From positions 1 through 6,535 of the forward strand of contig JALULU010000325.1 in NCBI GenBank assembly GCA_027040585.1: 6,535 bases of DNA. Direction: 5' to 3'. This DNA comes from Acidobacteriota bacterium. Its GTDB lineage: Bacteria > Acidobacteriota > JAAYUB01 > JAMOQF01. Positions 1-6,535 of this stretch are shown in pieces. Positions within the stretch are counted from its first letter, which is position 1. Each line of letters starts with the position of its first letter. Position numbers and translations under genes: made by a program. The notes beneath the pieces are model-generated. The model made no database searches. It saw only the letters and a list, made by a program, of their open reading frames with translations, and had not been told where the DNA came from.

Positions 1-221
1 TTGACTTAAAGGAAAACAGTTTTAGTGCGAAAAATGCTGCACTTTCTGCAAAGGACAACGATGTGGAGGAGATGGCAAAGTTAATAATAAAACTAATGGA
101 TGACCATAAACTTCGGAAGAAATTGGGGGAATATGGTAGGGAAAGATTTGAGAAATTTTTAAGCTGGGAGCACTCTGTACTACATTTGATAGATGGATAT
201 AAAAAAGTTTTTGGAATTTAA
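1..221 (+). CDS. Glycosyltransferase family 4 (GT-B fold), C-terminal fragment
   Basis: The reading frame is open from the window edge (first full codon at position 3) to a TAA at 219-221 and encodes the last 72 residues of a protein that starts outside the window. The fragment reads as the C-terminal end of a GT4 (glycosyl transferases group 1) enzyme: an Ala/Asn stretch, then AKDNDVEEMAKLI, LMDD and LRKKLGEYGRERFEKFLSWE, closing with a helix ending in DGYKKVF. In this family these segments are the last part of the nucleotide-sugar-binding domain and the helix that crosses back to the N-terminal domain. Such enzymes transfer a sugar from a nucleotide-sugar donor, often to a lipid-linked or surface glycan at the cytoplasmic face of the membrane. 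The catalytic E(x7)E region lies upstream and cannot be seen, so donor, acceptor and pathway are unknown. The gene points towards the convergent HAD gene. Confidence 0.85.
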   Translation, partial: DLKENSFSAKNAALSAKDNDVEEMAKLIIKLMDDHKLRKKLGEYGRERFEKFLSWEHSVLHLIDGYKKVFGI

Positions 222-223
222 AT

Positions 224-868
224 CTATTTTTCCCCTAAAACTATCTTTTCAACTTCTAAAGGTGATTTTGCAACAAAATCTGGGTTACACTTTTCAAGGA
301 GTTTTGCCCCAGAAAAGCCATAAGTTACACCAATACTTTTAATTCCAGCCTCTTTTGCTGCGGTAATGTCGTTACAACTATCACCTACCATGAAGGAGTT
401 TTTAATATCGCCATCTAAATTTTTAATTATTTCTTTTATGGGAAGTGGTGAGGGTTTCTTTTCTGTGAAGCTATCTCCACCGTAGATAAAATCAAAGAAA
501 TATGAGATGTTTAGCATTTCAAGTACTAAGTTTGTGAGTCTTTCACTTTTATTTGAAAGTACACCAACAAGATAACCTTCTCCTTTCAGGTTTAAAACTG
601 TATCCATTACCCCGTCATATGGCTTTGTATTGTCAATGATGTGTAAAATATATTCCTCTTTAAAGGCTTCAAGTTCCTTTTCAATGTCCTTTTTTTCAAA
701 GAGTCTTTCAACAAATTTTATGATTCCATCTCCAACATAGGATGATACAACATCTTTTGAAAGTGGGGGAAGATTAAACCTCCCCCTTGTGTTATTTGCA
801 GCGAGTACAAGATCCTCAATTGAGTCAAGCAAAGTTCCATCCAAGTCAAATATAACAATTTTATTCAT
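224..868 (-). CDS. gph: HAD-superfamily phosphatase, phosphoglycolate phosphatase (Gph) type
   Basis: The 214-residue protein has all four HAD motifs. Motif I is DLDGTLLDS with nucleophile Asp8 and acid/base Asp10. Motif II is Ser105 in LSNK. Motif III is Lys138 in KKPSP. Motif IV is GDSCND with Mg-binding Asp163 and Asp167. Residues about 15-80 form the helical C1 cap. Several stretches fit the Gph subfamily well: SYVGDG, PYDGV, YFFDFIYGGD and IGVTYGF. Gph enzymes hydrolyse 2-phosphoglycolate, a by-product of DNA repair and oxygenase reactions, to glycolate in the cytoplasm. Length is usual for the family (about 210-230). The start ATG at 866-868 is supported by GAGGT seven bases upstream, inside the end of the M20 gene. 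The gene is last in its operon and ends (TAG) two bases from the convergent glycosyltransferase stop. Other HAD phosphatases with similar caps, such as PpaX-type pyrophosphatases, remain possible because substrate specificity cannot be read from motifs. Confidence 0.88.
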   Translation of the reverse strand: MNKIVIFDLDGTLLDSIEDLVLAANNTRGRFNLPPLSKDVVSSYVGDGIIKFVERLFEKKDIEKELEAFKEEYILHIIDNTKPYDGVMDTVLNLKGEGYLVGVLSNKSERLTNLVLEMLNISYFFDFIYGGDSFTEKKPSPLPIKEIIKNLDGDIKNSFMVGDSCNDITAAKEAGIKSIGVTYGFSGAKLLEKCNPDFVAKSPLEVEKIVLGEK

Positions 869-873
869 AAATT

Positions 874-2103
874 CTACCTCAATAGATCAATTGAAATTAA
901 GCAGGTCATAAGGGCAAAATCCACCAATTGCTTTATTTCAACATATTCATTTGCCACGTGGTATGCCTCATCATCACCAGGACCCCATCCCACAGAGGTA
1001 ATTCCCGCCAAGTTTAAGGTTTTTGCAAAGGTCCCACCCCCCATTCCAAAGGGTTCTGGAACAAAGCCAAGTACTTCTTTTCCATTTTCTTGAATGGATC
1101 TAACGAGATCGTTGTCAGGTGAAATTTCATGTGGCTCATTCCAGCTTAAAAGCTCAACCTTAAATTCCCCGTCAACTTCCTTTGTAAGGTTGTTAAAGGT
1201 TTCAAGTATGTATTCCTTTGTCATTCCGGGTACGCTTCTAATGTCTATGTAAATATAACAATCTCCTGGAACTATGTTTGGAGCAGCTCCCCCGTGAATT
1301 TCTCCCAAATTTAGAGTTGGCTCTCCGAGTGTTGGGCTAACCTCATATTTAAATTTTAAATTCTCAATTTTTTCTATTAAATGTGCCATCTTATAAATTG
1401 CATTTATTCCCCTTTCAGGTGTTGATCCATGTGCCTGCTTTCCAATGGCCGTGATCTTAAAAACAGCTCTTCCCTTTTCCGCTATGTCAATTCTTTTCAT
1501 ATTTTCACCAATATCTGGAATAATTGAAAATGTTGCATCAAGCAGATTTTCATCAACCAAATATTTAACACCGTAGTCAATTCCATCTGGATCTTCAGCC
1601 TCTTCATCAGAGAGGGCAGCCATCTGAAATTCTCCAGAGAGTCCTTCATCCCCGATGACATTTTTTAAAATCTTTGCTGCAACCATAATTGAGGCAAGAG
1701 GACCTTTATCGTCAAGAACCCCTCTACCATATATGTATCCATCTTTTATAACAGGATCATATGGGTCTGTATCCCAACCATCTCCTGCTGGAACAATGTC
1801 CATGTGTGCAGCCATTAAAAGTCTTTTCCCGGATTTGTTTGTACCAACTTTCCCAATTATATTTGGTCTTCCCTCCATTCTACTGTGCTCTTCATAAGGG
1901 ATACCCCATTTATCAAGTTCCCTTTTTACAATATTTCCAACCCTATATTCTTCACCTCTAAATTTAAGAAAAGGAAATTCCGGGAGTTTTTCAGATATTA
2001 CATTTATAGTTTTTTCCCTTACCATTTCGCACGTGAGATCAATTATTTCCTTTTCGATCGTTTTATAATTTTCACTAAAGTATTTTTTTATTTTTTCTTT
2101 CAT
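874..2103 (-). CDS. M20 family zinc metallopeptidase/deacylase (PepV / DapE-ArgE-like)
   Basis: The 409-residue protein carries the M20 di-zinc site in order: His100 and Asp102 in AAHMDIVPAG; bridging Asp131 in YGRGVLDDKG; general base Glu167 and ligand Glu168 in SDEEAED; probable ligand Asp197 in IPDIGE; His382 in AYHVANEY. Residues about 210-320 are the inserted lid/dimerisation domain, with GKQAHGSTPERGINA (His225). There is no signal peptide, so it should be cytoplasmic. M20 enzymes cleave dipeptides or N-acyl amino acids (PepV, ArgE, DapE, CPG2). The GGGTFAK segment (355-361) and the following PG...AYHVANEY recall the PepV/Sapep dipeptidase branch, while SDEEA is more like DapE/ArgE, so the substrate is left open. 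Length suits either branch (375-470). The start ATG is supported by AGAGGTG four bases upstream. It is separated from yicC by 76 bases and followed five bases later by the HAD gene, so it may begin a sub-operon. Confidence 0.88.
   Translation of the reverse strand: MKEKIKKYFSENYKTIEKEIIDLTCEMVREKTINVISEKLPEFPFLKFRGEEYRVGNIVKRELDKWGIPYEEHSRMEGRPNIIGKVGTNKSGKRLLMAAHMDIVPAGDGWDTDPYDPVIKDGYIYGRGVLDDKGPLASIMVAAKILKNVIGDEGLSGEFQMAALSDEEAEDPDGIDYGVKYLVDENLLDATFSIIPDIGENMKRIDIAEKGRAVFKITAIGKQAHGSTPERGINAIYKMAHLIEKIENLKFKYEVSPTLGEPTLNLGEIHGGAAPNIVPGDCYIYIDIRSVPGMTKEYILETFNNLTKEVDGEFKVELLSWNEPHEISPDNDLVRSIQENGKEVLGFVPEPFGMGGGTFAKTLNLAGITSVGWGPGDDEAYHVANEYVEIKQLVDFALMTCLISIDLLR
876..880 (-). promoter_or_regulatory. 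Ribosome binding site of the HAD gene, inside the M20 stop region
   Basis: On the minus strand GAGGT lies seven bases before the HAD ATG. It is formed by the last Arg codon (AGG) and the TAG stop of the M20 gene. A ribosome finishing M20 therefore sits on the HAD ribosome binding site, which implies translational coupling. The site also fixes the HAD start. Confidence 0.7.
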
Positions 2104-2107
2104 ATTG

Positions 2108-2114
2108 CACCTCT
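2108..2114 (-). promoter_or_regulatory. Ribosome binding site of the M20 gene
   Basis: AGAGGTG on the minus strand ends four bases before the ATG at 2101-2103 and decides that start. Confidence 0.65.
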
Positions 2115-2121
2115 GTTTAAA

Positions 2122-2150
2122 AATATAGGTAAAATAATAACACCCAACAA
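2122..2150 (-). promoter_or_regulatory. Candidate weak sigma-70-type promoter for M20-HAD
   Basis: In the only sizeable gap of the minus-strand cluster, TTGTTG (2145-2150) is followed after exactly 17 bases by TATATT (2122-2127). The -10 box matches TATAAT at five of six positions, while the -35 box matches only in its TTG. Transcription would start near 2115, almost on the ribosome binding site, leaving a leader of about a dozen bases. In DNA this AT-rich such matches arise by chance, so this is only a candidate. The alternative is simple read-through from yicC. Confidence 0.25.
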
Positions 2151-2179
2151 GATTTTTATGAAGTTAAATTTTAAAAACT

Positions 2180-3052
2180 CTACTCTATATTTTGAACCTG
2201 TTCCCTTATCTTCTCGATTTCAGTTTTGATATCAAGTCCAATTTTTTTAATTTCCTTTGTATCACTCTTTGAAAGCATTGTGTTTATTTCTCTGTTCATT
2301 TCTTGAACAATAAAGTCTAATTTTTTACCAACTGAAACATTTTCATTTAGAGTATTTCTAAACTGTTCTATATGGCTTTTAAATCTTTCAATCTCTTCTG
2401 AAATGTCAAATTTATCAGCTGCAAGTGCGGAAATCTCAAGAATAACCTTCTCGTCAATTTTAATATCTGTAATCAATTTTTCCATCCTGCTTCTTATTTT
2501 GTTAAATTGTATATCGAAAATTTTAGAACTCTCCTTTTCTATTCTCAAAATACTTTCTTCTACAAAAAAAATTCTTTCAATAATAAAATCGTATAAGTTT
2601 TTTCCCTCTTTTTTTCTCATTTTAACTAAATCTAATATTGCATCTTCTATGACATTTAATGATTTTTGAAAAACTTCCTCAATTTCCTCTTCATTTTCTT
2701 CAAAGGTGAAAATTCCTGGTAAGTTTATAATTTCACTGATATTACTAAAATTTTTTATACTGAGTTCTTCTGAAATTTCACTTAATCTTTTAGAATAATA
2801 ACTTAAAACCTCTTTATTTATGGCAGGGAGTTCTCCCTTTTCCTTTTTTAGTGTATAGTAAAAGTCCACTCTTCCCCTTTTTAGATATTTTTTTATCATA
2901 TCTCTAATAATTTTTTCCTGTAGTAGATTTACTTTATTTGATTTTATATGTATATCCAGATATCTACTATTTACACTTTTTATTTCCACTTTTATTTCAT
3001 ATCCCATAATTGTCATACTCTTTATTGAAAATCCTGTCATTGATTGAATCAT
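2180..3052 (-). CDS. yicC: YicC/YloC family endoribonuclease
   Basis: The 290-residue protein matches the YicC family from end to end (E. coli YicC is 287 residues). The N-terminal domain starts MIQSMTGF, continues with EIKSVNSRYLDI (residues 23-34) and KRGRVD (58-63), and runs to MRKKEGKNL (145-152). The C-terminal domain (formerly DUF1732, about 205-290) holds DISEEIERFKSH, GKKLDFIVQEMNREINT, a conserved SK pair and the terminal REQVQNIE. A Glu/Lys-rich helical middle (120-200) lies between them. Family knowledge: YicC and Bacillus YloC are ring-forming cytoplasmic endoribonucleases, and E. coli YicC is linked to small-RNA decay with PNPase. The ATG is two bases after the ABC exporter stop and has AAGGAG seven bases upstream, inside the exporter's last codons, so translation is coupled. 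The coding sequence is strongly AT-rich because of its Lys/Ile/Asn/Glu content. The usual downstream neighbour gmk is absent here. Confidence 0.95.
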   Translation of the reverse strand: MIQSMTGFSIKSMTIMGYEIKVEIKSVNSRYLDIHIKSNKVNLLQEKIIRDMIKKYLKRGRVDFYYTLKKEKGELPAINKEVLSYYSKRLSEISEELSIKNFSNISEIINLPGIFTFEENEEEIEEVFQKSLNVIEDAILDLVKMRKKEGKNLYDFIIERIFFVEESILRIEKESSKIFDIQFNKIRSRMEKLITDIKIDEKVILEISALAADKFDISEEIERFKSHIEQFRNTLNENVSVGKKLDFIVQEMNREINTMLSKSDTKEIKKIGLDIKTEIEKIREQVQNIE

Positions 3053-3054
3053 TT

Positions 3055-4848
3055 TTATTCTCCTTTTGATAGTTCAAACTGAATTTTATATAGTTTTTTA
3101 TATATTTCATTTTCTTTTAATAGGTTTTCATGCTTTCCTTCACCAACTATTTTCCCATTATCCAGGACAACAATCCTATCTGAATTTCTCACGGTAGAAA
3201 GTCTATGTGCTACAATTAAGGCTGTCCTGTCTTTTATAAGGTTGTTTAGTGCCATCTGCACTTTTTTCTCTGATGTAGAGTCAAGGGAAGATGTTGCCTC
3301 GTCTAAAATCAGGATTGGAGCATTTTTTAAAATTGCCCTTGCTATGGCGATCCTTTGCCTTTCTCCACCTGATAGAGTTTGACCTAAATCTCCGATAGTC
3401 GTTTCATATCCATCCTTTAATTTCAAAATAAATTCGTGGGCATAGGCCTTTTTAGCAGCCTCGATTATCTCTTCATCTGTGGCATCCCACCTGCCATATT
3501 TTATGTTATTTTTGACACTGTCCCTAAACAAGAATGTCTCCTGTGTAACCATGCTTATCTGTTTTCTAAGGGATTTAAGAGTGACGTCTTTTAGGTCTAT
3601 TCCATCTATTTTTACACATCCACTGTTTGGATCAAAAAAGCGGGGAATTAAATTTACAAGTGTTGTCTTTCCACTACCACTTTTTCCAACAATACCTATT
3701 TTTTCACCCTTTTTAATCTTAAGATTTACATTTTTTAAAGAGTTAATTTCACCATCATTATATCTAAAAGATACGTTTTCAAGTAAGATCTCTTTAGAAA
3801 ATGGGGAGAGATTTTTTGCTCCCCTTTTTTCTTTAACCTCAATTTTTGTTTCAAGCAGGGCAAAAATCCTATCTGAACAGGCAACAGCTTGCTGAAAGTC
3901 TATGTGCATCCTTGAAATTTTCCTTACAGGGTCATACATTCTTAAAAGGGATGCAAAAAATGCAGTAAAGGTTCCAAGACTTAAGTATCCAGATTTAATT
4001 TTAAAATGGGCATAGACGATAAATGGAACGAAAAGTGATACGGCAATTATTTCCATAATAGGGGGATTTATGGAACTTATAAAGCCATTTTTCATATTTA
4101 TTTTGTAAAATTTTTCTAAAATATTTGAAAACTTTATTCTTTCAAAATTTTCCATTGAGAATATTTTAATTATTCTATTACCTATGACACTTTCTTGAAT
4201 TACAGAGGTTATTTTCCCGAGTATTTCCTGAGAAATGGAGGTGTATTTCTTCACCTTTTTACCAAGATAGTTTGTAAGTAATGCCACAAGTGGGATTATT
4301 ATTAACGATATGGTGGAAAGTAAAGGGTCTATATAGAAAATAACAAATAGAAGTGCAAAAAATGAAAAAACCTGTCTTATAAAGTCGGCAATTGTTCTTG
4401 AAAAAGCATTTTGTAGTTTGTCCACATCATTTACAACATTTGATATTATAGCTCCAACATTTCTTTCAGAAAAAAATAGGACAGATTGATTTAAAATATG
4501 GTTAAAAATCTTTTCCCTAAGATTCTTTATTAATTTTTGTCCCGCTTTTATTATTAAGTAGTTTGCACTAAAATTGCCTATACTTTTTATTATAGTTAAC
4601 ACTAACAGAGCCAAAGCGATGTTTATTAAAATCTTATCTCCATATAGGTGAAAAGTGTCATATAGGAATTTAAATTTTGATGTAGGGGATATGGTTGTAC
4701 CTTTTTGGAGAACATTGTCAAAGATAGGTTTTATCAGAAGCATTATAATCCCTTCTATAGTACCGACCAAGGAAAGGATTATGGTAGATAAAATGATAAT
4801 GGGAGAGTAAGGTTTTATGAGTTTCCAGATTTTCTTATAAGTATTCAT
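3055..4848 (-). CDS. msbA: MsbA-like ABC exporter (lipid flippase half-transporter, fused TMD-NBD)
   Basis: The 597-residue protein is a half-transporter expected to work as a homodimer in the inner membrane. Residues about 1-320 form the type-I exporter membrane domain, with hydrophobic segments near 15-38, 74-96, 153-173, 174-193, 263-281 and 288-303. The ATPase domain (about 355-597) is complete: A-loop Tyr363; Walker A GKSGSGKT (388-395, Lys394); Q-loop Gln436; signature LSGGE (492-496); Walker B LILDE (513-517, catalytic Glu517); switch His548 in VAHRL. The segments GTFTAFFASLLRMYDPVRKISR and QQAVACSDRIFALLE (319-333) resemble MsbA, which flips lipid A-core, though multidrug or other lipid exporters share this build. 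The length fits (E. coli MsbA 582). The ATG overlaps the ligase stop as ATGA, and no Shine-Dalgarno lies just upstream, so translation probably depends on coupling. The start suits the family: MNTYKKIWKLIKPYSP is the usual elbow helix. The lipid substrate is inferred from family and neighbour only. Confidence 0.9.
   Translation of the reverse strand: MNTYKKIWKLIKPYSPIIILSTIILSLVGTIEGIIMLLIKPIFDNVLQKGTTISPTSKFKFLYDTFHLYGDKILINIALALLVLTIIKSIGNFSANYLIIKAGQKLIKNLREKIFNHILNQSVLFFSERNVGAIISNVVNDVDKLQNAFSRTIADFIRQVFSFFALLFVIFYIDPLLSTISLIIIPLVALLTNYLGKKVKKYTSISQEILGKITSVIQESVIGNRIIKIFSMENFERIKFSNILEKFYKINMKNGFISSINPPIMEIIAVSLFVPFIVYAHFKIKSGYLSLGTFTAFFASLLRMYDPVRKISRMHIDFQQAVACSDRIFALLETKIEVKEKRGAKNLSPFSKEILLENVSFRYNDGEINSLKNVNLKIKKGEKIGIVGKSGSGKTTLVNLIPRFFDPNSGCVKIDGIDLKDVTLKSLRKQISMVTQETFLFRDSVKNNIKYGRWDATDEEIIEAAKKAYAHEFILKLKDGYETTIGDLGQTLSGGERQRIAIARAILKNAPILILDEATSSLDSTSEKKVQMALNNLIKDRTALIVAHRLSTVRNSDRIVVLDNGKIVGEGKHENLLKENEIYKKLYKIQFELSKGE
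3060..3065 (-). promoter_or_regulatory. Ribosome binding site of yicC within the exporter gene end
   Basis: AAGGAG on the minus strand, encoded by the Lys-Gly-Glu end of the ABC exporter, lies seven bases before the yicC ATG. It supports this start and coupled translation. Confidence 0.7.
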
Positions 4849-6535
4849 TTAGATTTTTTATCAGAAATTGACCTTATCTTGGATGTGTATAAATACCTTT
4901 TTATTTTTTTTGTAGTTGTTTTCTCAAATTCATTCCAGTGAATTGTAAACTTTTTTACTCTCTTGTAATTTGCAAGGGATGAACATACCTTTTTTACTTC
5001 ATGATCCAATATTTCTTCCACAACTTTTTCATCCATTTGTTTTCCCTGTTTGCTTAGAAATTCATCAAAGTATTCAACATCAGGAACGATTATTGCATGC
5101 ACTTCTTCACAATATTTAGTTGCTTCAGGCCCTTCCCATACAATAGATTCCAGAATGAATGGACTTTTATTTAGATGTGCTTCAATTTCTTCTGGATATA
5201 TATTTTTCCCATTTGCTGCTACTATTAAAGATTTTTTTCTGCCGTTTATATACAAAAATCCATCCTTATCAAAATAACCCATGTCGCCAGTATAGAACCA
5301 TCCATCTTTTAGAACCTCTGCTGTTGCTTCTGGATTGTTGTAATAACCCTTCATAACCATTGGCCCCTTTACACAAATTTCTCCATCTACAATTTTTATT
5401 TGGGCTTCTGGAAGAGGGAGTCCAGCAGAATCATATTTATAGAAATCGTCTTTGTTTAAAGCGATAACTGGTGATGTCTCAGTTAGTCCATATCCCTGCA
5501 AAACAACTATTCCCATATCTCTGAATCCCTTTGATACCTCAGGATCTATAGCAGCTCCACCGCTAACTAAATATTTTAAATTACCTCCAAAACCTTCATG
5601 TAGGGGTTTGAAAATTTTTCTTCTTATGTTTTTTCTGAAAAAAGTTTCAGTGAAGGCAGCTATGCCTTTAGCTATTTTAAATTTTTTGGGTCCATTTTCC
5701 TCTATTTTTTTCATAACCTTTTTATAAACTGCTTCTAATAGAAGTGGAACAGCTAACATTGCATCTGGTTTAACTTCTTTTAAGTTGTCGGGTATTTTTT
5801 TAAGACTTTCAGCATATGCTATGGTACACCCACAAGCAATAGGCATTAAAAAACCACCTGTGCATTCATAAGTATGATGAAGGGGAAGCACACTTAAAAA
5901 AGTATAGTATGTTTCTATTTTAGTCATTTCAGTTATGCCTTTAACATCTTCAACCAGATTTTTTTGGGTTAAAACAACGCCTTTTGAAGAGCCAGTGGTA
6001 CCTGAAGTAAAAATAATTGAAACTGGAAAATCCGGGTCAATTGATATATGTGGGTATTTAGATTTGTTCTCTTCGAAAAGTCTACTTCCTATTTCTAAAA
6101 CATTGTCAAATGTCAGCACATCTTGATCACCATTTTTTGTATCCATTGATATAATGGTTTTCAAATTTGGCAGTTTGCTTCTAAATTCTGTTAGCATTTC
6201 AATGTATTTTTGTGATCCTACAAATATGTTTGCTTCAGTAGTATATAATATGTGAAACATCTCCTGGCTTTTTAATTCTTTATCTATTGGTACATTTATA
6301 CCATTTCCACATGCAACTGATAGATAGGTTAGAGCCCATTCAGGTCTATTTTCAGACATAATGGCAACTTTTGTACCCCTTGTAAGTCCAATACTTTCTA
6401 AAAAACATCCCAGAGACATCACTTTATAAAATAATTCATTATATGAGATGGCATGCCATTTTTTATTTCTTTTGTATTTTAAAGCTGCTTTCCCACCATA
6501 CTTTTCTCTACATTTTAGTAGCATATCCTTTAAAT
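4845..6535 (-). CDS. Long-chain fatty acid-CoA ligase (AMP-forming), 5' end probably outside window
   Basis: This is an ANL-superfamily adenylate-forming enzyme that activates a fatty acid with ATP to an acyl-AMP and then to acyl-CoA. Numbering from the ATG at 6522-6524 (559 residues), it shows the phosphate loop TSGTTGSSKG (173-182), LPLHHTYE (213-220), GYGLTETSP (344-352), YTGDMGYFD (411-419, ribose-binding Asp414), hinge INGRKKSLIV (426-435) and C-terminal EKTTTKKIK (534-542), where Lys540 aligns with the adenylation lysine. FLESIGL...VAIMSENRPEW (41-63) and the overall plan fit bacterial long-chain ligases. The frame stays open upstream to the edge (Leu-Lys-Asp before the Met). The AAGG before this ATG is only two bases away, too close for a normal binding site, and relatives usually have a few more residues here, so I treat the gene as 5'-partial. 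If not, the start is 6524. It ends by ATGA overlap with the ABC exporter. Chain-length preference cannot be judged. Confidence 0.9.
   Translation of the reverse strand, partial: LKDMLLKCREKYGGKAALKYKRNKKWHAISYNELFYKVMSLGCFLESIGLTRGTKVAIMSENRPEWALTYLSVACGNGINVPIDKELKSQEMFHILYTTEANIFVGSQKYIEMLTEFRSKLPNLKTIISMDTKNGDQDVLTFDNVLEIGSRLFEENKSKYPHISIDPDFPVSIIFTSGTTGSSKGVVLTQKNLVEDVKGITEMTKIETYYTFLSVLPLHHTYECTGGFLMPIACGCTIAYAESLKKIPDNLKEVKPDAMLAVPLLLEAVYKKVMKKIEENGPKKFKIAKGIAAFTETFFRKNIRRKIFKPLHEGFGGNLKYLVSGGAAIDPEVSKGFRDMGIVVLQGYGLTETSPVIALNKDDFYKYDSAGLPLPEAQIKIVDGEICVKGPMVMKGYYNNPEATAEVLKDGWFYTGDMGYFDKDGFLYINGRKKSLIVAANGKNIYPEEIEAHLNKSPFILESIVWEGPEATKYCEEVHAIIVPDVEYFDEFLSKQGKQMDEKVVEEILDHEVKKVCSSLANYKRVKKFTIHWNEFEKTTTKKIKRYLYTSKIRSISDKKSK

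Noticed and set aside
2155..2182. A partial inverted repeat (GTTTTTAAAATTTAAC) just after the yicC stop, considered as a terminator.
   Set aside because: The stem is nearly all A/T, has mismatches and no G/C clamp, and is not followed by a clean T-run.
1655..2229. Overlapping plus-strand open frames of 66-114 codons opposite the M20 gene and the yicC end.
   Set aside because: They run antisense to well-supported conserved genes, overlap each other in different frames, and their predicted proteins are low-complexity (Phe/Ile/Pro-rich) with no recognisable motif.
2180..3052. A base-composition drop in yicC compared with the M20 gene. Hand counts of two 60-base lines each gave 14 and 16 G+C in yicC against 28 and 28 in M20, which could suggest transfer.
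   Set aside because: YicC is very rich in Lys, Ile, Asn, Glu and Phe, whose codons are AT-rich, while M20 is rich in Gly, Pro and Ala. The exporter's membrane segments are equally AT-rich. Protein content explains the shift, so it is not evidence of transfer.
3479..3895. A 138-codon plus-strand open frame opposite the ABC exporter.
   Set aside because: It is the antisense shadow of the ATPase domain, whose Walker A, Q-loop and A-loop codons lie in the same stretch. The translated product resembles no family I know.
5050..6126. Several plus-strand open frames of 63-91 codons opposite the acyl-CoA ligase.
   Set aside because: They are antisense to conserved ANL motifs and no independent coding signal is visible.

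Overview
The window is AT-rich bacterial DNA, nearly all coding, and carries ordinary chromosomal genes. No rRNA, tRNA, CRISPR array, insertion sequence or phage gene was seen. An MsbA-type lipid ABC exporter next to a long-chain acyl-CoA ligase, plus a YicC-family RNase, suggests a Gram-negative-type (diderm) bacterium with AT-rich codon choice and Lys/Ile/Glu-rich proteins. Something like a Deferribacteres-type or other deep-branching anaerobe would fit, but the sequence does not fix the phylum.

Layout: positions 1-221 hold the C-terminal end of a family 4 glycosyltransferase on the plus strand. Everything else is on the minus strand and reads right to left. In transcription order it is: long-chain acyl-CoA ligase (6535 to 4845, probably open at the window edge), MsbA-like ABC exporter (4848 to 3055), YicC endoribonuclease (3052 to 2180), M20 metallopeptidase (2103 to 874) and phosphoglycolate phosphatase-like HAD hydrolase (868 to 224). 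The glycosyltransferase and the HAD gene converge with only two bases between their stop codons.

The minus-strand genes look like one operon, or two joined ones. The ligase and the exporter overlap by ATGA, and the exporter and yicC are two bases apart. M20 and HAD are five bases apart, with the HAD ribosome binding site inside the end of the M20 gene. The only real gap is 76 bases between yicC and M20, where a weak promoter-like sequence can be read.

Functionally the first two genes suggest fatty-acid activation and lipid export across the inner membrane. YicC is RNA turnover, and the last two are metabolic clean-up enzymes (peptide or acyl-amino-acid hydrolysis, and phosphoglycolate removal). 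I found no convincing novel system. The points worth a second look are the tight coupling of ligase and exporter, yicC without its usual neighbour gmk, and the unresolved substrate of the M20 enzyme.
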